A DNA stretch of 64,000 bases, from assembly GCF_013385825.1 (NCBI RefSeq), contig NZ_JACAPG010000002.1:124001-188000 (forward strand). Direction: 5' to 3'. The stretch comes from Pseudomonas reactans. GTDB taxonomy: Bacteria; Pseudomonadota; Gammaproteobacteria; Pseudomonadales; Pseudomonadaceae. The position numbers and the translations under genes are program-made. This document shows, in pieces, positions 8,616 through 16,399 of the stretch (position 1 is its first letter; every line of letters begins with the position of its first letter). The notes beneath the pieces are model-generated. The model worked only from the letters and a program-made list of their open reading frames with translations, made no database searches and had not been told where the DNA came from.

Positions 8616-9113
8616 TCACCCCGCCGAGTGAAAACGCTTGGCCGTGGTGTAGTTCTTGTTCCAGTAGCTGTTGCTCAACGAATCAATACGGATGTTCTTG
8701 CCCGTACGTGGCGAATGAATGAATTTGCCTTGGCCTATATAAAGCCCCACATGGCTGACTTGGCCGCGCCCGTTTGCCTTGAAAAACACCGCATCGCCGG
8801 GCTTGAGTGCGTTGCGCTTGATGGTCGGAGCCGTGGAACGGTGCATGGCGGCGGTGGTGCGCGGTATCTTGATATTGGCCTCGGTCTTGAACAGATAGAC
8901 CAGCAGACTGCTGCAATCGAACCCCTGATCCGCCGAGGTGCCGCCCCATTTGTAAGGCGTACCCAGCAATTCGTGGGCGCGGTCTACCACATCCTCGATA
9001 GACGCTGGCGCCAGCGAAGCGCTGAAAGACGGCGGGGGCTTCAGATTGGCAGAAGCCGATGAAAGGACGAAAGACAGACTGACAATGACCAGGCAACAAA
9101 ATGATTTGAACAT
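8616..9113 (-). CDS. NlpC/P60 (C40) cell-wall peptidase, secreted
   Basis: A 165-residue exported enzyme with a signal peptide in the first 23 residues (ending ASA) and one NlpC/P60 domain. The catalytic Cys is in GFDCSSLL (about 68), the first His in VSHVGLYIG (about 120) and a further His in FIHSPR (about 132). The substrate-pocket motif GTPYKWGGTS precedes the Cys. Such enzymes cut the D-Glu/diaminopimelate bond in peptidoglycan peptides. It is small, with no LysM or SH3 targeting domain. It converges on desT, with 5 bp between the stop codons. Confidence 0.9.
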   Translation of the reverse strand: MFKSFCCLVIVSLSFVLSSASANLKPPPSFSASLAPASIEDVVDRAHELLGTPYKWGGTSADQGFDCSSLLVYLFKTEANIKIPRTTAAMHRSTAPTIKRNALKPGDAVFFKANGRGQVSHVGLYIGQGKFIHSPRTGKNIRIDSLSNSYWNKNYTTAKRFHSAG

Positions 9114-9244
9114 GATGAACGTCGCAGTGAATTAAACACGGCGCACAGACTAATCATCTCGCGGGTAAGGTGATGAACGCCGATTCCTCATACCCTGTAG
9201 GGAAAATCCGAAAACGCCCAGCACGCGTGCAACACGCAACATTG

Positions 9245-9261
9245 CGCACCACTTTGGCGCA
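9245..9261. promoter_or_regulatory. NtrC-like enhancer site upstream of ureE
   Basis: CGCACCACTTTGGCGCA fits the NtrC consensus TGCACC-N5-GGTGCA with two symmetric substitutions. Its centre is about 113 bp upstream of the start expected from the sigma-54 promoter at 9339-9354, the usual enhancer distance. Site identity is inferred from consensus only. Confidence 0.5.
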
Positions 9262-9338
9262 TATCCGGAATTCTTCTTCGCCCTGTTTAGTGGCATTACC
9301 ACCATTGCCTACAGGCAATTCCTACTCCCTATCGAGAT

Positions 9339-9354
9339 TGGCAAGCCCCTTGCT
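9339..9354 (+). promoter_or_regulatory. Sigma-54 type promoter of the ureEFG-hupE operon
   Basis: TGGCAAGCCCCTTGCT matches the -24/-12 consensus TGGCACG-N4-TTGCW with one mismatch and correct spacing. Predicted transcription start is near 9366, giving a leader of about 25 nt before ureE. A perfect palindrome ATTGCCT-AC-AGGCAAT lies just upstream (9304-9319). Together with the NtrC-like site this suggests nitrogen control. Confidence 0.6.
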
Positions 9355-9390
9355 CTAGCTGTTTCATCGCTCATAGCTGGAAGCTTCCTG

Positions 9391-9891
9391 ATGCTGGTGA
9401 TCCACCGTCGAATCGCCCCCCAAGCCCTCTGGGCCGCCGAGTTGCTGCTGAACTTCGAAGCCCGCAGCAAAAGCCGCCTGCGCTGTTTCAGTGCCGACGG
9501 TGAAGACGTCGGCCTTTTCCTGGAGCGCGGCCAGCCGCCGCTGCACGATGGCGAATTCCTACAGGCTGAAGACGGTCGAGTCGTACGCGTGTGCGCCCGG
9601 CCTGAACAACTGCTGCATGTCACCTGCAGCAGCGCATTTGAACTGACGCGCGCGGCGTATCACCTGGGTAACCGCCACGTGGCGTTGCAGGTGGGCGATG
9701 GCTGGCTACGCCTGCTCGATGACTATGTACTCAAGGCCATGCTCGAACAGCTGGGCGCGCAGACGCAGACCATCGAAGCGCCGTTCCAGCCGGAACATGG
9801 CGCCTACGGCGGCGGGCATCATCATTCGCGCCATGGCGATGAAGATTTCAACTACCCGCCCAAGCTGCACCAGTTCGGCGTGCGCCTGTGA
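9391..9891 (+). CDS. ureE: Urease accessory protein UreE (nickel metallochaperone)
   Basis: A 166-residue cytoplasmic chaperone that delivers Ni2+ to the urease apoprotein complex. The N-terminal peptide-binding domain covers about residues 1-75 (SADGEDVGLFLERG, LRDG-like HDGEFLQAEDGRVV), followed by the metal-binding domain with the conserved GNRHVALQV (His about 94, the dimer-interface nickel site). The C-terminal tail has the His cluster GGGHHHSRHGDED (about 140-152), a moderate version of the His-rich tails of nickel-storing UreE. It is the first gene of the operon with ureF, overlapping its GTG by 4 bp (GTGA). Structural ureABC are not in this window. Confidence 0.96.
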   Translation: MLVIHRRIAPQALWAAELLLNFEARSKSRLRCFSADGEDVGLFLERGQPPLHDGEFLQAEDGRVVRVCARPEQLLHVTCSSAFELTRAAYHLGNRHVALQVGDGWLRLLDDYVLKAMLEQLGAQTQTIEAPFQPEHGAYGGGHHHSRHGDEDFNYPPKLHQFGVRL

Positions 9892-10562
9892 ACCCAGCCT
9901 GGGCGCTGCTGCGTCTGGCCAGTCCGCAATTGCCGATTGGTGGCTACAGCTATTCCCAGGGTCTGGAAATGGCGGTGGAGAACGGTCGCGTCAACGACGC
10001 TGTCAGTGCGCGACGCTGGATCAGCGATCAGTTGCTGCTCAACCTGGCGCGCTTCGAAGCGCCGGTGCTGCTCGCCCATTGCCAAGCAGCCTGTGAGGCC
10101 GATTGGCCGCGCCTGGCCCAGCTGTGCGAAGAACACCGCGCCAGCCGTGAGACCCGCGAGCTGTACCAAGAGAGCCGGCAGATGGGCTACTCCCTGCAAC
10201 AACTGCTCAACGGCCTGCCGGAACTGGATGAAGCTGCCCGCACCTTCCTTCAAGAGTGCGCAGAACCGCATCTGGCTGTGGGCTGGGCCCTGGCAGCACG
10301 CGCCTGGGGCATCAGCCCCGCCGACGCCCTCGCCGCCTGGCTGTGGAGCTGGCTGGAAAACCAATTGGCCGTGCTGATGAAAACCCTGCCCCTGGGCCAA
10401 CAAGCAGCCCAACGCCTGACCAGTGAACTGCTGCCGTTGCTGCAACAAGCCCAGCAGGACGCCAGCCGCATCGAACCCCACCATTTCGGCAGCGCCGCGT
10501 TTGGCCTGTCCTTGGCCTGCATGGCCCACGAGCGCCAGTACAGCCGCCTGTTTCGTTCCTAG
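9888..10562 (+). CDS. ureF: Urease accessory protein UreF
   Basis: A 224-residue all-helical protein of the UreD-UreF-UreG activation complex, which gates GTP-dependent nickel insertion into urease. Family landmarks are LRLASPQLPIGGYSYSQGLE near the N-terminus and the C-terminal LSLACMAHERQYSRLFRS. The GTG start at 9888 overlaps the ureE stop, implying translational coupling. Length is normal for UreF. The partner UreD would be encoded with ureABC elsewhere, as in P. aeruginosa. Confidence 0.95.
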   Translation: MNPAWALLRLASPQLPIGGYSYSQGLEMAVENGRVNDAVSARRWISDQLLLNLARFEAPVLLAHCQAACEADWPRLAQLCEEHRASRETRELYQESRQMGYSLQQLLNGLPELDEAARTFLQECAEPHLAVGWALAARAWGISPADALAAWLWSWLENQLAVLMKTLPLGQQAAQRLTSELLPLLQQAQQDASRIEPHHFGSAAFGLSLACMAHERQYSRLFRS

Positions 10563-10574
10563 GAGAACACACTC

Positions 10575-11189
10575 ATGAACACACAACCTTTGCGTGTCGG
10601 CATCGGCGGCCCAGTGGGCTCCGGCAAGACGGCCCTGACCCTGGCCCTGTGCCTCGCGCTGCGTGATCGCTACAACCTCGCGGTGGTCACCAACGACATC
10701 TACACCCGCGAAGACGCCGACTTCCTGGTGCGCAACCAGGCCCTCGCGCCGGAACGCATCATCGGCGTAGAAACCGGCGGCTGCCCGCACACCGCGATCC
10801 GCGAAGACGCCTCGATCAACCTGGAAGCTGTCGACCAGCTCAACCGCCGCTTCCCCGGCCTGGACCTGATCCTGGTGGAATCCGGCGGCGATAACCTCTC
10901 GGCCACCTTCAGCCCGGAGTTGTCGGACCTGACCATCTACGTGATCGATGTGTCGGCTGGCGACAAGCTGCCGCGCAAGGGCGGGCCTGGCATCTGCAAG
11001 TCCGACCTGCTGGTGATCAACAAGATCGACCTGGCGCCCTTGGTCGGCGCGTCGCTGGAGCTGATGAACAGCGACACCACCCGCATGCGCAACGGCAAAC
11101 CCTTTGTGTTCAGCAACCAGAAAACCGGTGTCGGCCTGGAGGACATCGTCGCCTTCATCGAACGCCAAGGCCTGCTGACCGCCGCCTGA
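10575..11189 (+). CDS. ureG: Urease accessory GTPase UreG
   Basis: A 204-residue SIMIBI-class GTPase that powers nickel insertion into urease. Walker A is [11 protein letters not shown] (about 10-20), the Mg-binding segment is [13 protein letters not shown], the CPH nickel motif lies in [15 protein letters not shown] (about 62-76), Walker B-like LVESGGDNL (about 97) and the guanine-specificity motif VINKIDLAP (about 150). AGGAG lies 8 nt before the ATG. It sits 12 bp after ureF and 22 bp before hupE/ureJ. Length is typical (about 204-206). Confidence 0.97.
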   Translation: MNTQPLRVGIGGPVGSGKTALTLALCLALRDRYNLAVVTNDIYTREDADFLVRNQALAPERIIGVETGGCPHTAIREDASINLEAVDQLNRRFPGLDLILVESGGDNLSATFSPELSDLTIYVIDVSAGDKLPRKGGPGICKSDLLVINKIDLAPLVGASLELMNSDTTRMRNGKPFVFSNQKTGVGLEDIVAFIERQGLLTAA

Positions 11190-11211
11190 TCAACCCATAA
11201 GGAACCTGTCC

Positions 11212-11784
11212 ATGAGCCTCAAGAAACTCTTCACCGCCGCCGCCCTGCTGCTGGCCCCTGCCCTGGCCTTCGCTCACCCGGGCCATGGCGACAACGGCCT
11301 GGTGGCCGGTATCAGCCATCCTCTGGGGGGCATCGACCACTTGCTGGCGATGGTCGCGGTCGGCTTGTGGGCCGCCCAACAAAAAGGCGCCGCGCGTTGG
11401 GCGTTGCCGTGCACCTTTGTCGGCACCATGCTGATTGGCGGCGTGCTGGGTTTTGAAGGCCTGGCGTTGCCGGCGCTGGAAAGCGGGATTGCCGCGTCGG
11501 TGCTGGCCCTGGGCCTGGCGGTGGCGCTGGCGGTGCGTCCGCCGTTGTTCATGGCGGTGGGGGCCACGGCCTTATTCGCGCTGTTCCATGGTGTGGCGCA
11601 TGGCCTGGAGCTGCCGGACATGTCCAGCCCGTGGGCGTATGCCGCAGGTTTTGTCGGTGCAACGGCGGTGCTGCACGCTGCGGGTTATGCCGTGGTGCGC
11701 TTCCTGCCAGCTGCGGCCGCGCCGTTGGTGCGGGTTGCGGGGGCGGCTTCGGCGGCGACTGGGGTCTGGTTGCTCGCGGGCTGA
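11212..11784 (+). CDS. ureJ: HupE/UreJ family membrane protein, probable nickel permease
   Basis: A 190-residue inner-membrane protein of the HupE/UreJ family. It has a signal-like N-terminus ending ALAFA, then the His-rich family motif HPGHG (about 22-26), HPLGGIDHLLAMVAVGLWA (about 36-54) and a second motif FALFHGVAHGLELP (about 121-134). About six hydrophobic segments follow. The family is linked to nickel (or cobalt) uptake for urease and hydrogenase, which fits its place as last gene of the ure accessory operon. Use of ureJ rather than hupE is a naming choice. Confidence 0.88.
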   Translation: MSLKKLFTAAALLLAPALAFAHPGHGDNGLVAGISHPLGGIDHLLAMVAVGLWAAQQKGAARWALPCTFVGTMLIGGVLGFEGLALPALESGIAASVLALGLAVALAVRPPLFMAVGATALFALFHGVAHGLELPDMSSPWAYAAGFVGATAVLHAAGYAVVRFLPAAAAPLVRVAGAASAATGVWLLAG

Positions 11785-11808
11785 TATTCGCGGCGTTTGT
11801 AAGGGCCT

Positions 11809-11880
11809 CATCGCCGGCAAGCCGGCTCCTACCTATGATCGAGAGGTCATCCTGTGTAGGAGCCGGCTTGCCGGCGATAG
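11809..11880. repeat. REPIN, class A
   Basis: Inverted REP pair (CATCGCCGGCAAGCCGGCTCCTAC and GTAGGAGCCGGCTTGCCGGCGATAG) separated by about 25 bp, directly downstream of ureJ. Confidence 0.92.
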
Positions 11881-11954
11881 CAGTCGACCAGACACCACAG
11901 AACCCAAGCCTGATACCATGCGCGCCTACACCCCTGCCGTGACGACGCCAGCCA

Positions 11955-13073
11955 ATGCCCAGCGCTTCCCAACCCTCCTTGAACACCGTGCTTACGCACT
12001 TCCACAGCCTGATCGTGCCGCTCTGGCAAGGCCCGGGCTGGAATGCCGACCTGGCATTGCCCTATGAGGCGTTGGACGCCGACCATCACCCACTGCCCCC
12101 GCAACGCTACCGCGCGATGGCCTGCGCCCGGCAGTTGTACCTGTTTGCCAGCCTGATCGGCGAACCCGGCGCGGCCTTTGCCGAAGAACGCGCAGCGGCA
12201 CTGTTCCGCTCCCTGCAACGGCACTTCCACGACGCCGAGCATGGCGGCTGGTTCTACAGCATCGACCCGTCCGGCCAGCCGCTGGACAAGCGCAAAGACC
12301 TCTACACCCACGCCTTCATCATCTTTGCCTGCGCCCATTACTGGGCCAAAGTAAGTGAGCCGTTGGTGGAGTCGGTGCTCAATGCCGCCCTGGAAGTGGT
12401 CGCAGAGCGGTTCTCCACAGACGACGGTCTGTACGAAGCCGTGTTGGAGCGCAACTGGTCGTCACTGAAGTCGGGCCCACTGCAAAACCCGCTGATGCAC
12501 CTGGCCGAAGGTTTCCTCGCCACCCTCGCGGTGCGTGAGGATGCCAACGTGCAAGCCGCCCTGCTGGGGTTGGCGACGGCCATGCAGCAGCGCTTCATCG
12601 ACCGCCAGCACGGCGTGATGATGGAAAAACCGCTGGGTGCTGTGGATAACTGGTTTGAACCGGGGCACCAGTTCGAATGGTTCTTTTTGCTGGAGTCTTC
12701 GGATGTGCTGCGCGGTACGCCGCTGCATGCGTCCCTGACCCGGGCTTTTGCCTACGCAGAACTCAAAGGTGTGGATAACCTCAGTGGTGCGGTCAGCGGC
12801 ACGCTCGCGCTGGACGGCACCGTGCGTGACGGCACCCAACGTATCTGGGCCCAGGCCGAATACCTGCGGGCACTGACCTTGCGACCGGACAGCGAAGCGG
12901 TGCTGCAACGCCAATTGCTGGCGCTGCAACAGCACTTTCTGCATGCAAAAGGCTGGAATGAATGCCTGGATGCCAAGGGCGCCGTAAGCCGACGGGACAT
13001 GCCGTCGACCACGCCGTATCACTTGGCCACCTGTTACCTGGGCCTTATGCAATCCACTTGCGATCTCCGGTAA
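11955..13073 (+). CDS. AGE family sugar epimerase/isomerase
   Basis: A 372-residue (alpha/alpha)6-barrel protein of the N-acylglucosamine 2-epimerase family, which also includes mannose isomerase and YihS-type aldose-ketose isomerases. Active-site histidines are visible in DLYTHAFIIFA (about 118), EPGHQFEW (about 236) and STTPYHLATC (about 356). The Arg of MACARQLYLFA (about 55-65) fits the sugar-binding arginine. The substrate cannot be told; mannose/fructose isomerisation is as likely as N-acyl sugar epimerisation. The gene's last 29 bp overlap the end of the convergent CDF-like gene. Confidence 0.85.
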   Translation: MPSASQPSLNTVLTHFHSLIVPLWQGPGWNADLALPYEALDADHHPLPPQRYRAMACARQLYLFASLIGEPGAAFAEERAAALFRSLQRHFHDAEHGGWFYSIDPSGQPLDKRKDLYTHAFIIFACAHYWAKVSEPLVESVLNAALEVVAERFSTDDGLYEAVLERNWSSLKSGPLQNPLMHLAEGFLATLAVREDANVQAALLGLATAMQQRFIDRQHGVMMEKPLGAVDNWFEPGHQFEWFFLLESSDVLRGTPLHASLTRAFAYAELKGVDNLSGAVSGTLALDGTVRDGTQRIWAQAEYLRALTLRPDSEAVLQRQLLALQQHFLHAKGWNECLDAKGAVSRRDMPSTTPYHLATCYLGLMQSTCDLR

Positions 13074-13950
13074 AGCTGATCGTCAGCCAGCGCGCCGCAT
13101 CCGGCGTGCCGAGCCCTGTGGATATCTCTTCGCGCAGCCCGTCCAGCGTCGCGACGTTATCCACCGGGTAATCCGCCGGCAACACCACATGAATCTCGAT
13201 AAACCGCGCCCGCCCGTGCTTTTGCACGTACGACACGTAGTCGTCGAAACCATGCTTGGCCTGCGCCGCTTCCATCACTTCGCGCACTTTGTCGTCCAAC
13301 TGGTCCGGCGCAATTCCCAGCACCTCGCGCAAGGCCGGGCGCAGGATCTTGAACGCCGGTGCCAGCATGCTCAGGGCCAGCAGGATCAGGATCAATGGGT
13401 CGACATACACCGCCCACTCGCCGTAGCCCTGGGACTTGAGCAACAGCGCCGCCAGGAAGCTGATCAGCAAGCCCACCGACAGCATCGCGTCCACCAGCCA
13501 ACTGATGTTGTCGAACTGGATCAGCGATGATTTCAGGCGGCGATTGCGATAACGCACGTAAAAGAAGTAGGCGAACTCGACGACGGTAAACACCGCCGCG
13601 TAGATGATCACCAGCCCCAACTCGATCTCACGGCCGCCATTGATAATGCCGAACACGCCGTTGAGGAACGCATAGATGGCGATCAGCAACAGGAAACTGC
13701 CTTCGATCAGCAACACCATCGGCTCCAGGTGCCAATAGCCGAACTGGAAACGCTCGTTGCTTTTCTTTGCGATCAGCTTGGCCGTGATCAGCATCAACAC
13801 CTTGATGGCGGTGGCGATCAGCGAGAAAAAGCCGTCGAACAGAATGGATTGGGCGCCAGAAATCACACCCGTGACAATCCCGGCGATCGCGACGGCGAAC
13901 ATCAGGATGGTCGATTGTTTGAGCAGTGCCTGCTCACCTCGGTTACTCAC
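13045..13950 (-). CDS. CDF-superfamily membrane protein with degenerate metal site
   Basis: A 301-residue cation diffusion facilitator-like protein: about six TM segments in the first 200 residues, then a cytoplasmic ferredoxin-like domain (EVMEAAQAKHGFDDYVSYVQ, FIEIHVVLP). The GTG at 13950 is preferred for its GGAGG; a TTG 15 bp upstream is possible. In canonical CDF proteins the transport site has two acidic/His ligands in TM2 and HxxxD in TM5. Here the TM2 segment reads FDGFFSLIATA, with Phe42 and Ala46 at the ligand positions. TM5 reads DNISWLVDAM, with Ser150 replacing His and only Asp154 kept. It may move a different ion or not transport at all. It overlaps the AGE gene tail-to-tail by 29 bp. 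Confidence 0.82.
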   Translation of the reverse strand: MSNRGEQALLKQSTILMFAVAIAGIVTGVISGAQSILFDGFFSLIATAIKVLMLITAKLIAKKSNERFQFGYWHLEPMVLLIEGSFLLLIAIYAFLNGVFGIINGGREIELGLVIIYAAVFTVVEFAYFFYVRYRNRRLKSSLIQFDNISWLVDAMLSVGLLISFLAALLLKSQGYGEWAVYVDPLILILLALSMLAPAFKILRPALREVLGIAPDQLDDKVREVMEAAQAKHGFDDYVSYVQKHGRARFIEIHVVLPADYPVDNVATLDGLREEISTGLGTPDAARWLTISFTGDRKWIA

Positions 13951-14041
13951 ATTTCCTCCCGTCAAAACCTTAAATCCGCACGGTGCGGAGGGGTTTTACC
14001 GGGTGGAGTGTACCTTATGTCGTGTTTTGGCCGATTTGCCG

Positions 14042-14108
14042 CCTCGCCGGCAAGCCGGCTCCTACAGGTTCACAGCGTTCTTCTGTAGGAGCCGGCTTGC
14101 CGGCGATA
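14042..14108. repeat. REPIN, class A
   Basis: Compact inverted REP pair (TCGCCGGCAAGCCGGCTCC and GGAGCCGGCTTGCCGGCGA) with only about 20 bp between arms, in the space between the CDF-like gene and the SDR gene's 3' end. Confidence 0.92.
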
Positions 14109-14129
14109 GTAGCAACTCGGTCTATAGCC

Positions 14130-14894
14130 TTACTTCGCCCCACGCTCGATAGCAAACCCAGCCCAGGTCTGGCTCACCGGCATCAGCTCCAACCGATTGA
14201 TGTTCACATGCGCCGGCGTGTTCATGACCCAGAAGATCGTATCGGCAATATCCTGCGGCTGGATCGGCTCGGCACCCGCATAAGTCGCGTCATACCGCGC
14301 CTGGTCACCGCCGAAGCGCACCAGCGAGAACTCGCTCTCACACAGGCCCGGTTCGATGTTGGTCACGCGCACGCCCGTGCCTTGCAGGTCGCAGCGCAGG
14401 TTCAGCGAGAACTGCTTAACGAACGCCTTGGAACCGCCATACACGTGGCTGCCCGGATACGGATAATTACCCGCGATGGACCCCAGGTTGATGATGCCCG
14501 CACCACGACCGTGAGCGATCAGGCGTGGCAGCAGCAGGTTGGTGGTGGTCAGCAGGCCCTTGATGTTGGTGTCGACCATGGTTTCCCAATCGTCGAGGCT
14601 GCACTTGGGCGCAGGGTCGGTGCCCACGGCCAGGCCGGCGTTGTTGATCAGCCCACGCAATTTGGCAAACGACGGCGGCAGGTTGGCGATGGCATCTTCC
14701 ATGCCTTTGCGGTCCCGCACATCCACGACCAGGCCATGCACTTCAGTCTGCTTGGAAAGCTCTTCGACCAGCGCATTCAGGCGGTCGGCACGACGGCCGG
14801 TGAGCACCAGTTTCCAGCCGGCTTCGGCAAAGCGACGGGCGCAGGCTTCGCCGAAACCTGAGGTTGCGCCAGTAATAAACAGCGTGTCGGACAT
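14130..14894 (-). CDS. SDR family oxidoreductase (YdfG-like)
   Basis: A 254-residue classical short-chain dehydrogenase. The cofactor motif TGATSGFG is at residues 7-14, followed by TGRRADRL (Arg residues suggest NADP preference), NNAGLA (about 83), the catalytic Ser in LGSIAG (about 136) and YGGSK (Tyr about 149, Lys 153). The C-terminal half (TNIEPGLCESEFSLVRFGGD) resembles E. coli YdfG, a 3-hydroxy acid/serine dehydrogenase that also reduces malonic semialdehyde. AAGGAG before the ATG at 14894 fixes the start. The exact substrate is unproven. Confidence 0.88.
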   Translation of the reverse strand: MSDTLFITGATSGFGEACARRFAEAGWKLVLTGRRADRLNALVEELSKQTEVHGLVVDVRDRKGMEDAIANLPPSFAKLRGLINNAGLAVGTDPAPKCSLDDWETMVDTNIKGLLTTTNLLLPRLIAHGRGAGIINLGSIAGNYPYPGSHVYGGSKAFVKQFSLNLRCDLQGTGVRVTNIEPGLCESEFSLVRFGGDQARYDATYAGAEPIQPQDIADTIFWVMNTPAHVNINRLELMPVSQTWAGFAIERGAK

Positions 14895-15570
14895 GGTGTT
14901 CTCCTTGCGGGCATCGGGGAAAAAATCAGCCAGCAGAATGCCCGTACGCCGCGATGGCGGCAACCGCTAAGCACACAACTTGATACATGACTGGTCACTT
15001 TTTAATCAGATCTCTCAAAGCCATACGGAACGTGGCCTGCAGCTATATGCGCGCAGGTTATCCACAACTGCGCCCACAGACTTTGGGGGCAAGTACAAAA
15101 TGCTTCAGGCCCCTATACACAAGGGCTGCAGGCAGTTTTAGAAAGTTTTTTGCTTGACCTTGGCCAGGCCGTATGTAGGCCCTTCGGTAAGCGGAAAATC
15201 AGAACGATGGCTCCAGGCCAGTCATTCCGGCCTCTGCGGCGGTCTTTCCAGAGTTTAATCACAGACTTATCCACAGGCTGGCGGGACATATTTCGGTCAT
15301 ATACCTGTGTCTTTAAACAGGTTGACAACGGCTTGGACCGGCGACCAAAAACCGCCTGATCAAAAAACAACCGCCGCGCTGCAAGCCCCGGATTCATTGG
15401 CTTCCAGCCAGCTACTCCCACGTTACCCACAGCCGGTTCCACAGCGGATGGGGACAAGTCAAAACTGTGACAAAACAGGGATTTGCGGCGGCTATATGTC
15501 GCGCTTTGGAGGGAGGCTGGATTTGTTTTCCACAATTTGGAGAAAGCGGTGTGAGCCCCCCCAAAAACAA
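14895..15570. other. Non-coding stretch with clustered DnaA boxes
   Basis: About 676 bp without a believable gene. It holds three exact matches to the DnaA box TTWTNCACA, all on the plus strand: TTATCCACA at 15058-15066, TTATCCACA at 15267-15275 and TTTTCCACA at 15526-15534. One-mismatch copies are CTATACACA (15113), TTAATCACA (15255), TTACCCACA (15423) and an inverted TGTGACAAA near 15466. TGAC-TG-GTCA at 14988-14997 lies in the SDR promoter region. The open frames here have REP-derived starts and no family resemblance. Possible roles are a DnaA titration or reactivation locus, or DnaA-controlled transcription. Confidence 0.6.
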
Positions 15571-15672
15571 CTGTAGGAGCGAGCTTGCTCGCGAAGAACT
15601 CAAGAATACTGCGGCCATCCAGGATGCCCGCATTATCGTTGACGCTCTTCGCGAGCAAGCTCGCTCCTACAG
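15571..15672. repeat. REPIN, class B (GGAGCGAGCTTGCTCGCGAA)
   Basis: Inverted pair CTGTAGGAGCGAGCTTGCTC and its complement around a spacer containing GCCCGCATTATCGTTGACGC. The spacer is shared in part with the class B elements at 19546 and 27397, so the whole element, not just its ends, has been copied. It lies just downstream of braG. Confidence 0.93.
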
Positions 15673-15682
15673 GTTATTTAGA

Positions 15683-16399
15683 TCAATGCCCACCGAGGTA
15701 GGCGTTGCGCACTTCCTCGTTCACCAGCAATTCCTTGCCGGTGCCCGTCAGGCGAATCTCACCGTTGACCATCACATACGCGCGGTCCGACAAGCGCAGG
15801 GCGTGGTTGGCATTCTGCTCCACCAGGAAGATGGTCATCCCGGTGGAGGCCAACTCGCGCAACGTCGAGAAGATCTGCTTCACCACAATCGGCGCCAGGC
15901 CCAGGCTCGGCTCGTCCAGCAGCAACAGCTTGGGCCGACTCATCAGCGCGCGGGCGATGGCGAGCATTTGCTGCTCGCCGCCGGACATGGTCATGGCGCG
16001 CTGGTTACGTCGCTCCTTGAGCCGTGGGAACAGCTCGAACATGCGCTGCATGTCTTCCTGAGCAAACTTGTCGCCAATGGGGATGGTGCCCATCAACAGG
16101 TTTTCCTCGACGGTCATGTCGGGGAACACCCGCCGGCCTTCCGGCGACTGCGCGATGCCGTTGGACGCGATGTAGTGCGACGACTTGTGGGTAATGTCGA
16201 CACCGTTGTAGAGAATCTGCCCCGACTCGGCACGTGGCTGGCCGAAGATCGACATCAGCAACGTGGATTTGCCCGCGCCGTTGGAGCCAATCAGGCTGAC
16301 GGTTTCACCCTCATTGATGTGCAGCGAGACTTTTTTCAGGGCCTGGATGGGGCCGTAATACACATCCAGGTCCTTCATTTCGAGGATAGGTGCACTCAT
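15683..16399 (-). CDS. braG: Branched-chain amino acid ABC transporter ATP-binding protein LivF/BraG
   Basis: A 238-residue ABC ATPase of the high-affinity Leu/Ile/Val uptake system. Walker A is GSNGAGKST (about 38-46), the signature MSGGEQQMLAIARAL (about 141-155), Walker B LLLLDEPSLGLAP, and the switch His is in IFLVEQNANHAL. The N-terminal LDVYYGPIQALKKVSL is typical of LivF. Its ATG overlaps the end of braF by 4 bp. It is the last gene of the bra operon; a REPIN follows its stop. Confidence 0.95.
   Translation of the reverse strand: MSAPILEMKDLDVYYGPIQALKKVSLHINEGETVSLIGSNGAGKSTLLMSIFGQPRAESGQILYNGVDITHKSSHYIASNGIAQSPEGRRVFPDMTVEENLLMGTIPIGDKFAQEDMQRMFELFPRLKERRNQRAMTMSGGEQQMLAIARALMSRPKLLLLDEPSLGLAPIVVKQIFSTLRELASTGMTIFLVEQNANHALRLSDRAYVMVNGEIRLTGTGKELLVNEEVRNAYLGGH

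Noticed and set aside
9391..11784. A complete urease locus
   Set aside because: Only accessory genes E, F, G and J are present; ureA, ureB, ureC and ureD are not in this window.
15113..15658. A 181-codon minus-strand frame over the DnaA-box region
   Set aside because: Its start lies in a REP arm, it has no ribosome-binding site, no family resemblance and a composition unlike the real genes.
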